This document shows, one piece after another, positions 27,286-37,001 of a DNA stretch of 64,000 nt; within the stretch, counting starts at the first letter, position 1; every line of letters begins with the position of its first letter. Source of the DNA: Pseudomonas sp. B20(2017) (GTDB taxonomy: Bacteria; Pseudomonadota; Gammaproteobacteria; Pseudomonadales; Pseudomonadaceae); contig NZ_NEJP01000011.1 of NCBI RefSeq assembly GCF_002113125.1, positions 178,677-242,676 of the forward strand. Direction: 5' to 3'. Made by a program: the position numbers and the translations under genes. A model generated the notes under the pieces. That model saw only the letters and a list, made by a program, of their open reading frames with translations, searched no databases and had not been told where the DNA came from.

Positions 27286-29070
27286 TTAGCCGGTTACTTG
27301 GTCGGTCAAAGCCTGATGACCATCACTGAACTGCAACGCCGCCAACCGCGCATACAGCGGATTGCTCGCGATCAACTCCTGATGCGTGCCGATCGCAACC
27401 AGTTTGCCTTGATCCATTACCGCGATTCGGTCGGCGTTTTTCACCGTGGCCAACCGGTGGGCGATGACCAGTGTGGTGCGGTTTTGCATCAGGCTCGGCA
27501 GCGCTTGCTGGATCAGGTGTTCGCTTTGGGCGTCGAGGGCGCTGGTGGCTTCGTCGAGCAGCAGGATCGGCGCGTCGACCAGTAGCGCCCGGGCAATGGC
27601 CAGGCGCTGGCGTTGTCCACCAGACAGGCCGAGGCCGCCGTCGCCCAGGTGGGTCTGGTAACCGTCGGGCATCTGTTCGATGAAATCATGGGCGTGGGCG
27701 ATTTTCGCGGCTTCCCGCACTTGCTCCAGCGTGGCGGTCGGGCAGCCGTAGCGAATGTTCTCTTCGACACTGCCGAAGAACAGCGCCGGGGTCTGCGAGA
27801 CCAACGCGAAGCAGCGACGCAGATCCAGGGGATCGAGGCTCGTCAGCGGCACGCCATCGATCAGGATTTGTCCTTCCCGGGGATCATAGAAACGCAGCAG
27901 CAAGTCATACACCGTGGACTTGCCCGCGCCGGACGGGCCGACGAGCGCGAGGGTTTCGCCGGCGCTGACTGTCAGACTCAAGCCATCGACGGCGAGGCTA
28001 TCGGGACGCGAAGGGTAGGAAAAACGCACACCCTGCAATTCCAGCTCGCCCTTGACTCGCTCCGGCAGCGTCACCAATCCCGTGGTCGGTGGCTGGATGA
28101 TGTTCTCCGAACGCAGCAGTTCGGCAATGCGCTCGGCGGCGCCGGCTGCTCGCTGCAATTCACCGATGACCTCACTCAACGTGCCAAACGCACTGCCGAC
28201 GATCAGGCTGTAGAACACGAACGCCGCCAGTTCACCGGCAGAAATCCGCCCGGCAATCACGTCCATGCCGCCGACCCACAACATCACCGCGACGGCGCCG
28301 AGCACCAGCACAATGACCAGCGTGATCAGCCAGGCTCGTTGGAAAATCCGCTTACGCGCAGTCTCGAACGCCTCCTCGACGGTGCTGGCGAAACGCTGTT
28401 CGTCCTGCATCTGATGGTTGTAGGCCTGCACAGTCTTGATCTGGCCAAGAGTCTCGGAGACGTAGCTGCCAATGTCGGCGATCCGGTCCTGACTCAACCG
28501 GGAGAGGTTACGCACGCGGCGGCCGAAAATCAGGATCGGCGCAATCACCAGCGGTAGCGCGATTACCACGATGCTGGTGAGCTTTGGGTTGGTGATGAAC
28601 AGCAGCACCACACCGCCAATGACCATCAGCAAATTGCGCAGGAACAGCGACAGCGACGAGCCGATCACCGATTGCAACAGCGTGGTGTCAGCGGTCAGCC
28701 GCGACTGGATTTCCGAGCTGCGATTGTCCTCGTAGAACCCGGGATGCAGGTACACCAGATGGTTGAACACCTGTCGACGGATGTCCGCCACCACGCGCTC
28801 GCCGATCCAGGACACCAGATAAAACCGCGCAAAGGTGCCGACCGCCAGGCCGAACACCAACAGCATGAACAGGCCGATGGATTGGTTGAGCAGGTGCGGC
28901 GACTGGGTCATGAAGCCTTGATCGACCAGCAGCTTGATACCCTGCCCCATCGACAGGGTGATGCCCGCCGTGACGATCAGCGCAAGCAGTGCGCCGAAGG
29001 CCGGCCAGCGATAGGGAGCAAGGAAATGACTGGTCAGGCGCAGGGCCCGGCGGTGGCGCGAGGAAAGCAT
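27286..29070 (-). CDS. MsbA-like ABC exporter (fused permease and ATPase)
   Basis: Half-transporter of about 594 residues (ATG at 29070, MLSSRHRRALRL; an ATG three codons upstream is also possible). The N-terminal about 320 residues form a six-helix type I exporter domain. The C-terminal nucleotide-binding domain has Walker A GPSGAGKST, signature LSGGQRQRLAIA and Walker B ILLLDEATSALD. It is likely a homodimer exporting a hydrophobic or amphipathic compound. It resembles the MsbA/PA1113 group more than the dedicated lipid A flippase, and no lpxK neighbour is present. The substrate is unknown. Confidence 0.88.
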   Translation of the reverse strand: MLSSRHRRALRLTSHFLAPYRWPAFGALLALIVTAGITLSMGQGIKLLVDQGFMTQSPHLLNQSIGLFMLLVFGLAVGTFARFYLVSWIGERVVADIRRQVFNHLVYLHPGFYEDNRSSEIQSRLTADTTLLQSVIGSSLSLFLRNLLMVIGGVVLLFITNPKLTSIVVIALPLVIAPILIFGRRVRNLSRLSQDRIADIGSYVSETLGQIKTVQAYNHQMQDEQRFASTVEEAFETARKRIFQRAWLITLVIVLVLGAVAVMLWVGGMDVIAGRISAGELAAFVFYSLIVGSAFGTLSEVIGELQRAAGAAERIAELLRSENIIQPPTTGLVTLPERVKGELELQGVRFSYPSRPDSLAVDGLSLTVSAGETLALVGPSGAGKSTVYDLLLRFYDPREGQILIDGVPLTSLDPLDLRRCFALVSQTPALFFGSVEENIRYGCPTATLEQVREAAKIAHAHDFIEQMPDGYQTHLGDGGLGLSGGQRQRLAIARALLVDAPILLLDEATSALDAQSEHLIQQALPSLMQNRTTLVIAHRLATVKNADRIAVMDQGKLVAIGTHQELIASNPLYARLAALQFSDGHQALTDQVTG

Positions 29071-29338
29071 CGGGATCATTCAGGTTCACGTCGTGTGCTG
29101 ATGGATAGGGCCAGCCTACACACTCAAATGGGGTGGAACTCTGCAAATCACAATGAGTCAGGTTAATTATGACCGGCAAGACTACCCCCTAGATGCTATT
29201 GGTCTAAGGTCCGGGTTGAGACAGACGGTCATTTCTGTTTGAGTGGAGTTGCCGTTCCGGACCGACCGCAGGGAGTTGTCACAGCCTGGTCACCTGACGG
29301 TTTTATCTTAGGCACACAACCTGATGAGGAGACAGGCC

Positions 29339-29518
29339 ATGTCCTTGCAAAACAGCAGCGAAGACAAGATTGAAGTGATCCGCACCAAGCCCGGCCAACC
29401 TCTGGGTTGCTCGATCATCGATGAAAACGGGCGTGAAATCGAGATCACTGAAGACATGATCCAGGACGCCTGCCGCGAACTGGAACAGAGATTGGTCAAG
29501 CCTGCCGAACAAAAGTGA
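29339..29518 (+). CDS. PA1571-family small protein
   Basis: A 59-residue soluble protein starting MSLQNSSEDKIEVIRTKP, with a GAGGAGA ribosome-binding site before the ATG at 29339. The C-terminal half is an acidic helix (EITEDMIQDACRELEQRLV). It matches what I know as the PA1571 family of short Pseudomonas proteins. Function unknown. It is monocistronic with its own terminator. Confidence 0.82.
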   Translation: MSLQNSSEDKIEVIRTKPGQPLGCSIIDENGREIEITEDMIQDACRELEQRLVKPAEQK

Positions 29519-29537
29519 TATCGCCAACGTCTTCCTG

Positions 29538-29564
29538 ACCCGGCCTCTGCAGGCCGGGTTTTTT
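29538..29564 (+). terminator. Terminator after PA1571-family gene
   Basis: ACCCGGCCT / AGGCCGGGT with a 4-nt loop is followed by six T residues on the + strand. Confidence 0.9.
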
Positions 29565-29575
29565 CTGCCCGCCGT

Positions 29576-30718
29576 TTATACGGCCACAGCGCCCAGCGCG
29601 GTCACGATCTGGCGCAGGGCCGGCGAATCGCCCTCGATCCGCACTTTCAAACCTTCGATCTCGCGTCGCGACGGATACTGTTTGCGCAGTAGATCAAACG
29701 CGGCACGTTGCTCACCGACGCTGCCCAGCAACGTGCGACGGAAATCCGCATCGTCCCGGCGCGGGTCGTACACGCCACGGCACAACATCGCCAGCGCCCA
29801 GGCCGGATCGCTGTTGGCATGCAGGGAAACTTCCGACAGCCAAGGTGCTGGAAGCAGATCACCGAGCTGAATGCTGGCGGGCTCACCGATAAATTCGCAG
29901 TACGCCTGATAGATCTGCGCCGTGCCGCGCTGTTTGCCATCGAGGCTGTAACCGGCGATGTGCGGCGTCGCCAGTACGCAAAGTTCTGCCAGCGCCACAT
30001 CGACTTGCGGTTCGGCTTCCCAGACATCAAGCACTGCTTGCAGGTCCTCACGCTCCAGCAGCACTTCGCGCAACGCGGTGTTATCCACCACCGGACCGCG
30101 AGCCGCGTTGATCAGCCAGGCGCCGGGCTTGAGCTGCTGCAAACGCTGCTCGTCGAACAAATGCCAGGTCGCGCCATCACCGCTGCGGGTCAGCGGGGTG
30201 TGCAGGCTGATCACGTCGCACTGCGCGATGATCTGCTCCAGGCTGACATAATCGCCGCCCTCCGCCGCCTGACGCGGCGGGTCGCAGACTTTCACGTTCC
30301 AGCCCAGGCCTTTGAGCACCTTGATCAGGCGCCCGCCGACTTCACCGGCACCGATCACGCCGTAAGTGCGCTCACTCAATTCGACGCCTTCGATTTCGGC
30401 CAGGGTCATCAGGCTGCCGAGCACATAATCGACCACGCCCCGGGCGTTGCAGCCGGGCGCACTGGACCAGGTGATGCCGGCCTCGTTGAAGTAATCGAGG
30501 TCCAGATGATCGGTGCCGATGGTGCAGGTGCCGACAAAACGCACCTTGCTGCCTTCGAGCAGTGCGCGGTTGACGTTTGTCACCGAGCGCACCAGCAACA
30601 CATCGGCCTGTTCGACCGTGGCCCGGTCGATGGAACGGCCCGGTACCCGGCGGATCTCGCCGAAACCGGCAAAAAAGGCATCGAGCAGCGGGATATTTTC
30701 GTCGGCAACAATCAGCAT
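29576..30718 (-). CDS. pdxB: Erythronate-4-phosphate dehydrogenase
   Basis: Second enzyme of the DXP-dependent pyridoxal 5'-phosphate pathway; oxidises 4-phosphoerythronate to 3-hydroxy-4-phosphohydroxy-2-ketobutyrate with NAD. It has 380 residues, normal length. The N-terminal start is MLIVADENIPLLDAFFAGFG. The NAD-binding motif is GVIGAGEVGGRL, the catalytic Arg/Glu/His regions are NAARGPVVDN, VLDVWEAEP and TPHIAGYS, and a C-terminal PdxB dimerisation domain follows. Single gene, divergent from the MATE exporter gene. Confidence 0.97.
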   Translation of the reverse strand: MLIVADENIPLLDAFFAGFGEIRRVPGRSIDRATVEQADVLLVRSVTNVNRALLEGSKVRFVGTCTIGTDHLDLDYFNEAGITWSSAPGCNARGVVDYVLGSLMTLAEIEGVELSERTYGVIGAGEVGGRLIKVLKGLGWNVKVCDPPRQAAEGGDYVSLEQIIAQCDVISLHTPLTRSGDGATWHLFDEQRLQQLKPGAWLINAARGPVVDNTALREVLLEREDLQAVLDVWEAEPQVDVALAELCVLATPHIAGYSLDGKQRGTAQIYQAYCEFIGEPASIQLGDLLPAPWLSEVSLHANSDPAWALAMLCRGVYDPRRDDADFRRTLLGSVGEQRAAFDLLRKQYPSRREIEGLKVRIEGDSPALRQIVTALGAVAV

Positions 30719-30898
30719 GGCGGGGCTCCTTGGGCGGATCGGCAGTGTAGGCGCTGGGACTGCGATGAGCCAGCAGGCTTTGACTTCTTGATGGGCGCGC
30801 GGCGATTACAAATACGCAACAGAGGATTTTTCCTGACCATAACGTCAGCGGCGTAGAATGCCCGGCCTTGCGCATCAACCCTTGTGGACGCTTTGCCT

Positions 30899-32308
30899 GT
30901 GAATTCCGTGACTGACCGCCCTGCCGCCGTTTCCCTCGACCGCCCTGCCCGGGTTCGCCTGGAGCTGAAGAATCTGCTCGGCCTGGCCCTGCCGATCATG
31001 ATCGCGCAGCTGGCAACCACCGCCATGGGCTTCGTCGATGCGGTGATGGCCGGGCGCGTCGGCCCCAAGGATCTGGCGGCCGTGGCGCTGGGCAACTCGA
31101 TCTGGGTGCCGGTGTTCCTGCTGATGACCGGCACCCTGCTGGCCACCACACCGAAAGTCGCTCAGCGCTTCGGCGCGGGTACTCACAGCGAGATCGGCCC
31201 GATCGTGCGCCAGGCCTTGTGGTTGGCACTGGTAGTCGGACTGATGGCGACCACCATGCTCTTCAGCGCCGAGCCGATCCTGCATTTGATGAAAGTCGAT
31301 CCTGAATTGATCGGCCCGTGCATGCAGTACCTGCACGGCATCGCCAGCGGTCTGCCGGCCGTGGCCTTCTACCATGTGCTGCGCTGCACCAGTGACGGCC
31401 TCGGTCGTACCCGCCCGGCGATGGTGCTGGGCCTGTGCGGCCTGGCGCTGAACATTCCGCTCAACTACGTGTTCATTTATGGCCACTTTGGCGTGCCTGC
31501 GATGGGCGGTGTCGGTTGCGGCTGGGCCACGGCCATCGTGATGTGGGTGATGGCGCTGGGTCTGGCCGGTTACGAGCGCTGGGCGCCGGCCTACAAGTCG
31601 AGCGAACTGTTCAGCCGTTTCGACTGGCCGCAATGGGCGGTAATCAAGCGCTTGCTGGCCATCGGTCTGCCGATCGGCGTCGCGGTGTTTGCCGAGTCGA
31701 GCATTTTCGCGGTGATCGCGCTGCTGATCGGCAGCCTCGGCGCCACCGTGGTGGCCGGACACCAGATCGCGCTGAACGTCAGCTCGCTGGTGTTCATGAT
31801 TCCGTATTCACTGGGCATGGCCGTGACCGTACGGGTCGGCCAGGCCCTGGGCCGTGAAGAACCCCGCGAAGCACGTTTCGCCGCGGGTGTCGGCATGGGT
31901 ACTGCGCTGGCCTACGCCTGCCTGTCGGCGAGCATGATGCTGCTGATGCGCGAACACATTGCGGCGATCTACACGTCGGATCCGATGGTGATTCACATCG
32001 CAGCGATGCTGATCGTGTACTCGGCGCTGTTCCAGTTCTCCGACGCGATCCAGGTCACCGCCGCCGGCGCCCTGCGCGGTTACCAGGACACTCGCGTGAC
32101 GATGATCCTGACCTTGTTCGCCTACTGGGGCATCGGCTTGCCGGTGGGTTACGCCCTCGGCCTGACCGACTGGCTCGGCGAGCCTCGCGGCCCGAGCGGC
32201 TTGTGGGAAGGCCTTATCGTCGGCCTGAGCTGTGCGGCGCTGATGCTGTCGATCCGCCTGACGCGCAGTGCACGCAAACGCATTCGCATCAGCCGCTCGA
32301 TGGGCTGA
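30899..32308 (+). CDS. norM: MATE-family multidrug efflux protein (NorM/PmpM type)
   Basis: Cation-coupled multidrug exporter of the inner membrane with twelve predicted helices. The GTG at 30899 (NSVTDRPAAVSLDRPARVRLELKN) gives 469 residues; alternative GTG/TTG starts at 30884, 30893 and 30908 cannot be excluded, because none has a clear ribosome-binding site. MATE features include ALPIMIAQLATTAMGFVDAVMAG in TM1, the repeated domain starting AIGLPIGVAVFAESSIFAV, and the conserved GYALG region. In Pseudomonas the PmpM homologue exports quinolones and cationic biocides. Confidence 0.9.
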   Translation: MNSVTDRPAAVSLDRPARVRLELKNLLGLALPIMIAQLATTAMGFVDAVMAGRVGPKDLAAVALGNSIWVPVFLLMTGTLLATTPKVAQRFGAGTHSEIGPIVRQALWLALVVGLMATTMLFSAEPILHLMKVDPELIGPCMQYLHGIASGLPAVAFYHVLRCTSDGLGRTRPAMVLGLCGLALNIPLNYVFIYGHFGVPAMGGVGCGWATAIVMWVMALGLAGYERWAPAYKSSELFSRFDWPQWAVIKRLLAIGLPIGVAVFAESSIFAVIALLIGSLGATVVAGHQIALNVSSLVFMIPYSLGMAVTVRVGQALGREEPREARFAAGVGMGTALAYACLSASMMLLMREHIAAIYTSDPMVIHIAAMLIVYSALFQFSDAIQVTAAGALRGYQDTRVTMILTLFAYWGIGLPVGYALGLTDWLGEPRGPSGLWEGLIVGLSCAALMLSIRLTRSARKRIRISRSMG

Positions 32309-32316
32309 CCGGGCAT

Positions 32317-32349
32317 AAAAAAAAGACCTGCACATGCAGGTCTTTTTTT
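32317..32349. terminator. Bidirectional terminator between norM and tusA
   Basis: A near-perfect hairpin AAAAGACCTGCA / TGCAGGTCTTTT with a 2-nt loop and long A/T flanks sits between convergent genes. Confidence 0.92.
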
Positions 32350-32358
32350 GCTTTCAGA

Positions 32359-32610
32359 TCAACCGGACTTCTTGCGGATCCAGTACAGAAAGGTCCCGGC
32401 CTCTTCGTGCTGCCCCACCAGTTCATGGTCAAGAAACACGCAGAACTTGGGGATGTCGCGGCGGGTCGACGGGTCGGTGGCGATCACCTTGAGCAGGCCA
32501 CCGGGCACCAGGTCACGGATGTGCTGGTGCAGCATCATCACCGGCTCCGGGCAGTTGAGGCCCGTAGCGTCGAGGGTGCCGTCGACCGGCGTATTGATCA
32601 TTTCACTCAT
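32359..32610 (-). CDS. tusA: Sulfurtransferase TusA
   Basis: Sulfur carrier that accepts persulfide sulfur from IscS and passes it to the relay for 2-thiouridine in tRNA. It has 83 residues, normal length. The sulfur-carrying cysteine sits in the conserved CPEP motif of LDATGLNCPEPVMML (Cys19). It lies 65 bp downstream of rlmM on the same strand, and the order acnA-rlmM-tusA is conserved in Pseudomonas. It shares a terminator with norM. Confidence 0.96.
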   Translation of the reverse strand: MSEMINTPVDGTLDATGLNCPEPVMMLHQHIRDLVPGGLLKVIATDPSTRRDIPKFCVFLDHELVGQHEEAGTFLYWIRKKSG

Positions 32611-32675
32611 GATTCACTCCTGAAACTGGCCGGCATTGTCGCCCAAGGCCGGGTGTTCGGTCACCTGTCGCGCGC

Positions 32676-33749
32676 TCAGCGGGCTTTGGCTTTCTTCACA
32701 TCATGGCGGCGCAAATGGCAGGTCACTTCCTCGCGGTCGTGATACAGCTGCTTGCAGCCGATGTCGACCTTGATCCCACGGGCCTTGAAACCGTCGGCGA
32801 TACGTTCGAGCAAGCGCTTCACTTCGGCGTAACGCTGCTTCATCGGCAATTTGAGGTTGACCACCGCTTCCCGGCAATGCCCCTCGCCGATCCACTCTTC
32901 GAGCATCGCGGCGTTGCGCGCCGGTTTCTCGACGATGTCGCAGACCATCCAGTCCACCGGCTGTTTCGGTTTGAAGGTGAAACCGTCAGCCATCAAGTGC
33001 TGCACCAGGCCGGTGTCCATCAGGCTTTCGGCCATCGGGCCGTTGTCGATAGCGGTCACCAGCATGCCGCGATTGACCAGTTGCCAGGTCCAGCCGCCCG
33101 GCGCCGCGCCGAGGTCAACGCCGGTCATGTCGCTGTGCAGGCGATCTTCCCACTGATCGCGGGGGATGAAGTGGTGCCAGGCCTCTTCCAGTTTCAGGGT
33201 CGAACGGCTCGGCGCCTCGCGCGGGAACTTCAGGCGCGGAATGCCCATCGGCCACATCGCCGAGTTGCCGGCGTCGGCCAGACCGAGGAACACCTCACGA
33301 CCGCTTTTGAAGGTCAGCAGCAGGCGCGGCTTGCTGGCATCGTCCACCAGTTTGCCGGCGCCGGTCAGCGCCTTGCGCAGCGGGCCTTCGAACTTCTTGC
33401 AGAAGTTCGACAGTTCCTTGCCGTCGTTGGTGTCGACGACTTCCAGCCACAGGCTGCCACAGACCGGGAACTCAGCCATGTGCGCGAGGATCACGCTGAT
33501 GCGGTCGTTTTCCGGCAGATCGATGAAAAACCCGCGCGCCCACTGGCGCGGGAAGATCAGCTCGGCGAAACGCTGACCGCGCATCAGGCGCTCGGCACCG
33601 TCTTCTTCGGTGCAGACAAACTCGGCGCAAGCGGTGGCCGGTTTGGCCTTGGCGTAGCCGGCCACGTTCAGTTGAGCGGCGAGGTCGGAAATCTCCGAGC
33701 AGACTTCGCCTTCGAAGCCTGGCCGGCAATGCATGAATAGGGTGTTCAT
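32676..33749 (-). CDS. rlmM: 23S rRNA C2498 2'-O-ribose methyltransferase
   Basis: SAM-dependent methyltransferase that modifies cytidine 2498 of 23S rRNA. It has 357 residues from MNTLFMHCRPGFEGEV; a start nine codons upstream is less family-like. The N-terminal THUMP domain begins FMHCRPGFEGEVCSEI. The C-terminal Rossmann methyltransferase domain has SAM motif GVDLGAAPGGWTWQL. Catalytic-type residues are DWMVCDIVEKP and, near the end, VNLKLPMKQRY. It is divergent from acnA. Confidence 0.95.
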   Translation of the reverse strand: MNTLFMHCRPGFEGEVCSEISDLAAQLNVAGYAKAKPATACAEFVCTEEDGAERLMRGQRFAELIFPRQWARGFFIDLPENDRISVILAHMAEFPVCGSLWLEVVDTNDGKELSNFCKKFEGPLRKALTGAGKLVDDASKPRLLLTFKSGREVFLGLADAGNSAMWPMGIPRLKFPREAPSRSTLKLEEAWHHFIPRDQWEDRLHSDMTGVDLGAAPGGWTWQLVNRGMLVTAIDNGPMAESLMDTGLVQHLMADGFTFKPKQPVDWMVCDIVEKPARNAAMLEEWIGEGHCREAVVNLKLPMKQRYAEVKRLLERIADGFKARGIKVDIGCKQLYHDREEVTCHLRRHDVKKAKAR

Positions 33750-33971
33750 TCTTACTCCTGGGCAGAGGGCGATCATTCATCCCCTGCGCGATGCCCAGAC
33801 CCTGCGTTGAAGCAAAGCCTGTCACGAAAACCGGCGCATGATAGCCCATGTCGGAACCTTGGTTCTGTCCATAGAGTCCAGTTATTAGCCAGCTACCTAA
33901 AACAGGGCTAGGTTTAAAGCTCTATTCGTCCCCTCTATCCGTAGCCGTGCGGATTCAAAGGAGTGATCGTA

Positions 33972-36713
33972 ATGCCGTCCCTCGATAGCCTGAACACCCT
34001 TAAAACCCTGAAAGTCGATGACAAGACTTACCACTATTTCAGCCTGCCGGATGCCGCCAAGACTCTGGGCGATCTCGACAAGCTGCCGATGTCGCTGAAA
34101 GTCCTGCTGGAAAACCTGCTGCGCTGGGAGGATGAAAAAACCGTCACCGGCGCCGACCTCAAGGCGATTGCCGCGTGGCTCAAGGAGCGCCGCTCCGACC
34201 GGGAAATCCAGTACCGCCCTGCCCGCGTGCTGATGCAGGACTTTACCGGCGTACCGGCCGTGGTCGATCTGGCCGCGATGCGCGCCGCCATGGCCAAGGC
34301 TGGCGGTGATCCGCAACGAATCAACCCGCTGTCACCGGTAGATCTGGTAATCGACCACTCAGTGATGGTCGACAAATTCGCCAGCGCCAGCGCCTTCGAA
34401 CAGAACGTGGACATCGAAATGCAGCGCAACGGCGAACGCTACGCTTTCCTGCGCTGGGGCCAGAGCGCCTTCGATAACTTCAGCGTGGTGCCACCGGGTA
34501 CCGGGATCTGCCACCAGGTCAACCTCGAATACCTCGGCCGCACCGTATGGACCAAGGACGAAGACGGCCGCACCTATGCCTTCCCCGATACGCTGGTCGG
34601 CACCGACTCCCACACCACCATGATCAACGGCCTCGGCGTACTCGGCTGGGGCGTCGGCGGGATCGAGGCGGAAGCGGCGATGCTCGGGCAACCGGTGTCG
34701 ATGCTGATTCCGGAAGTGATCGGCTTCAAACTCACCGGCAAGCTCAAGGAAGGCATCACCGCCACCGACCTGGTGCTGACCGTAACCCAAATGCTGCGCA
34801 AGAAAGGCGTGGTCGGCAAATTCGTCGAGTTCTACGGTGACGGCCTCGCCGACCTGCCGCTGGCCGACCGCGCGACCATCGCCAACATGGCCCCGGAATA
34901 TGGCGCGACCTGCGGTTTCTTCCCGGTCGATGACGTAACCCTCGACTACCTGCGCCTGTCCGGCCGTCCGACTGAAGTGGTGAAACTGGTCGAGGCCTAC
35001 ACCAAGGCTCAGGGTCTGTGGCGCCTGCCCGGTCAGGAGCCGGTGTTCACCGACAGCCTGGCGCTGGACATGGGCAGCGTCGAAGCCAGCCTCGCCGGGC
35101 CGAAACGCCCGCAGGACCGGGTATCTCTGCCGAATGTCGGTCAGGCGTTCAGCGACTTCCTCGACTTGCAATTCAAACCCACCAGCAAGGAAGAAGGACG
35201 CCTCGAAAGCGAAGGCGGCGGCGGTGTCGCTGTGGGCAATGCCGATCTGGTCGGCGAAACCGATTACGAGTACGACGGCCACACCTATCGCCTGAAAAAC
35301 GGTGCCGTGGTAATCGCCGCGATCACCTCCTGCACCAACACTTCCAACCCAAGCGTGATGATGGCCGCCGGCCTGCTGGCGAAAAAAGCCGTGGAAAAAG
35401 GCCTGACCCGCAAACCGTGGGTGAAAAGTTCGCTGGCACCGGGTTCAAAAGTGGTCACTGATTACTTCAAAGCCGCCGGACTGACGCAATACCTCGATCA
35501 GCTCGGTTTTTCACTGGTCGGATACGGCTGCACCACTTGCATCGGCAACTCCGGGCCGCTGCCTGAACCGATCGAAAAAGCCATTCAGAAAGCCGACCTG
35601 ACCGTGGCTTCGGTGCTGTCCGGCAACCGCAACTTCGAAGGTCGGGTGCATCCGCTGGTAAAAACCAACTGGCTGGCCTCGCCGCCGCTGGTGGTCGCTT
35701 ACGCCCTGGCCGGCACTGTGCGCACCGACATCAGCAGCGAGCCGCTGGGTATCGACCAGCAGGGCAATCCGGTGTACCTGCGTGACATCTGGCCGAGCAG
35801 CAAGGAAATCGCCGACGCGGTGAATCAGGTCAACACGGCGATGTTCCACAAGGAGTACGCCGAAGTGTTTGCCGGCGACGAACAGTGGCAAGCCATCGAA
35901 GTACCGCAAGCTGCGACGTATGTCTGGCAGGCGGATTCGACCTACATCCAGCATCCGCCGTTCTTCGATGATATTGCCGGGCCGTTGCCGGTGATCGCCG
36001 ATGTGAAAGGTGCCCGAGTGCTGGCGCTATTGGGCGATTCGGTGACCACCGACCACATCTCCCCTGCCGGCAACATCAAGGCCGACAGCCCGGCGGGGCG
36101 TTACCTGCGCGAGCAAGGCGTCGAGCCACGGGACTTCAATTCCTACGGTTCACGCCGGGGCAACCACGAAGTGATGATGCGCGGCACGTTTGCCAACATC
36201 CGTATCCGCAATGAAATGCTCGGCGGGGAAGAAGGTGGCAATACGATCTACATTCCGACCGGCGAGAAACTGGCGATCTACGACGCGGCCATGCGTTATC
36301 AGGCCTCTGGAACCCCGCTGGTGGTGATTGCCGGGCAAGAATACGGCACCGGTTCCAGCCGCGACTGGGCGGCCAAGGGCACCAATCTGCTGGGGGTGAA
36401 AGCGGTGATCGCCGAAAGCTTCGAGCGGATTCACCGTTCCAACCTGGTGGGCATGGGCGTGCTGCCGTTGCAGTTCAAGCTGGATCAGAACCGCAAGAGC
36501 CTGAACCTCACCGGCAAGGAAACCCTGGATATTCAGGGCCTGAGCGGTGTCGAGCTGACGCCACGGATGAACCTGACCCTGGTCATCACCCGTGAAAACG
36601 GGCGTCAGGAGAAAATCGAAGTGCTGTGCCGCATCGATACCTTGAACGAAGTCGAGTACTTCAAGTCCGGTGGGATCCTGCACTACGTGTTGCGCCAGTT
36701 GATCGCCTCTTAA
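33972..36713 (+). CDS. acnA: Aconitate hydratase A
   Basis: Iron-sulfur enzyme interconverting citrate and isocitrate in the TCA cycle. It has 913 residues from the ATG at 33972, which has AAGGAGTG 7 bp upstream. The three [4Fe-4S] ligands are in SCTNTSNPS (one Cys) and GYGCTTCIGNSG (two Cys). The C-terminal swivel domain has EYGTGSSRDWAAKG and FERIHRSNL. It is followed by two hairpin terminators. It is divergent from rlmM across a 222-bp region in which I could not name an operator. Confidence 0.98.
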   Translation: MPSLDSLNTLKTLKVDDKTYHYFSLPDAAKTLGDLDKLPMSLKVLLENLLRWEDEKTVTGADLKAIAAWLKERRSDREIQYRPARVLMQDFTGVPAVVDLAAMRAAMAKAGGDPQRINPLSPVDLVIDHSVMVDKFASASAFEQNVDIEMQRNGERYAFLRWGQSAFDNFSVVPPGTGICHQVNLEYLGRTVWTKDEDGRTYAFPDTLVGTDSHTTMINGLGVLGWGVGGIEAEAAMLGQPVSMLIPEVIGFKLTGKLKEGITATDLVLTVTQMLRKKGVVGKFVEFYGDGLADLPLADRATIANMAPEYGATCGFFPVDDVTLDYLRLSGRPTEVVKLVEAYTKAQGLWRLPGQEPVFTDSLALDMGSVEASLAGPKRPQDRVSLPNVGQAFSDFLDLQFKPTSKEEGRLESEGGGGVAVGNADLVGETDYEYDGHTYRLKNGAVVIAAITSCTNTSNPSVMMAAGLLAKKAVEKGLTRKPWVKSSLAPGSKVVTDYFKAAGLTQYLDQLGFSLVGYGCTTCIGNSGPLPEPIEKAIQKADLTVASVLSGNRNFEGRVHPLVKTNWLASPPLVVAYALAGTVRTDISSEPLGIDQQGNPVYLRDIWPSSKEIADAVNQVNTAMFHKEYAEVFAGDEQWQAIEVPQAATYVWQADSTYIQHPPFFDDIAGPLPVIADVKGARVLALLGDSVTTDHISPAGNIKADSPAGRYLREQGVEPRDFNSYGSRRGNHEVMMRGTFANIRIRNEMLGGEEGGNTIYIPTGEKLAIYDAAMRYQASGTPLVVIAGQEYGTGSSRDWAAKGTNLLGVKAVIAESFERIHRSNLVGMGVLPLQFKLDQNRKSLNLTGKETLDIQGLSGVELTPRMNLTLVITRENGRQEKIEVLCRIDTLNEVEYFKSGGILHYVLRQLIAS

Positions 36714-36724
36714 ACCTGCAGATA

Positions 36725-36808
36725 CAGAAACACCGCCAATTGGCGGTGTTTCTGTTTAGGCACGGCACTTTTCTGCGGGCGAAAAAAAACCCGCCGAAGC
36801 GGGTTTTT
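36725..36808 (+). terminator. Tandem terminators after acnA
   Basis: The first hairpin, 36725-36754, is CAGAAACACCGCC / GGCGGTGTTTCTG. The second, 36785-36808, is AAAAACCCGC / GCGGGTTTTT. Both can fold on the + strand with T-runs. Confidence 0.85.
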
Positions 36809-37001
36809 CCCAAGACCATTATCGACTCCCTGTCGGCAGCGATCCTTGCTAATGGTCGATCATCCGTGATCCTGAAACACTCCCTGTGCTTCAGTTGATG
36901 AGGCTAGATTACGCAGTGGATCCAATCGGCAATAGTCGAAATAGCTACCATCGCGTGTAAGACATTCGCTATAGCGGGTCTTCCGAAAACCCTTAGACTT
37001 G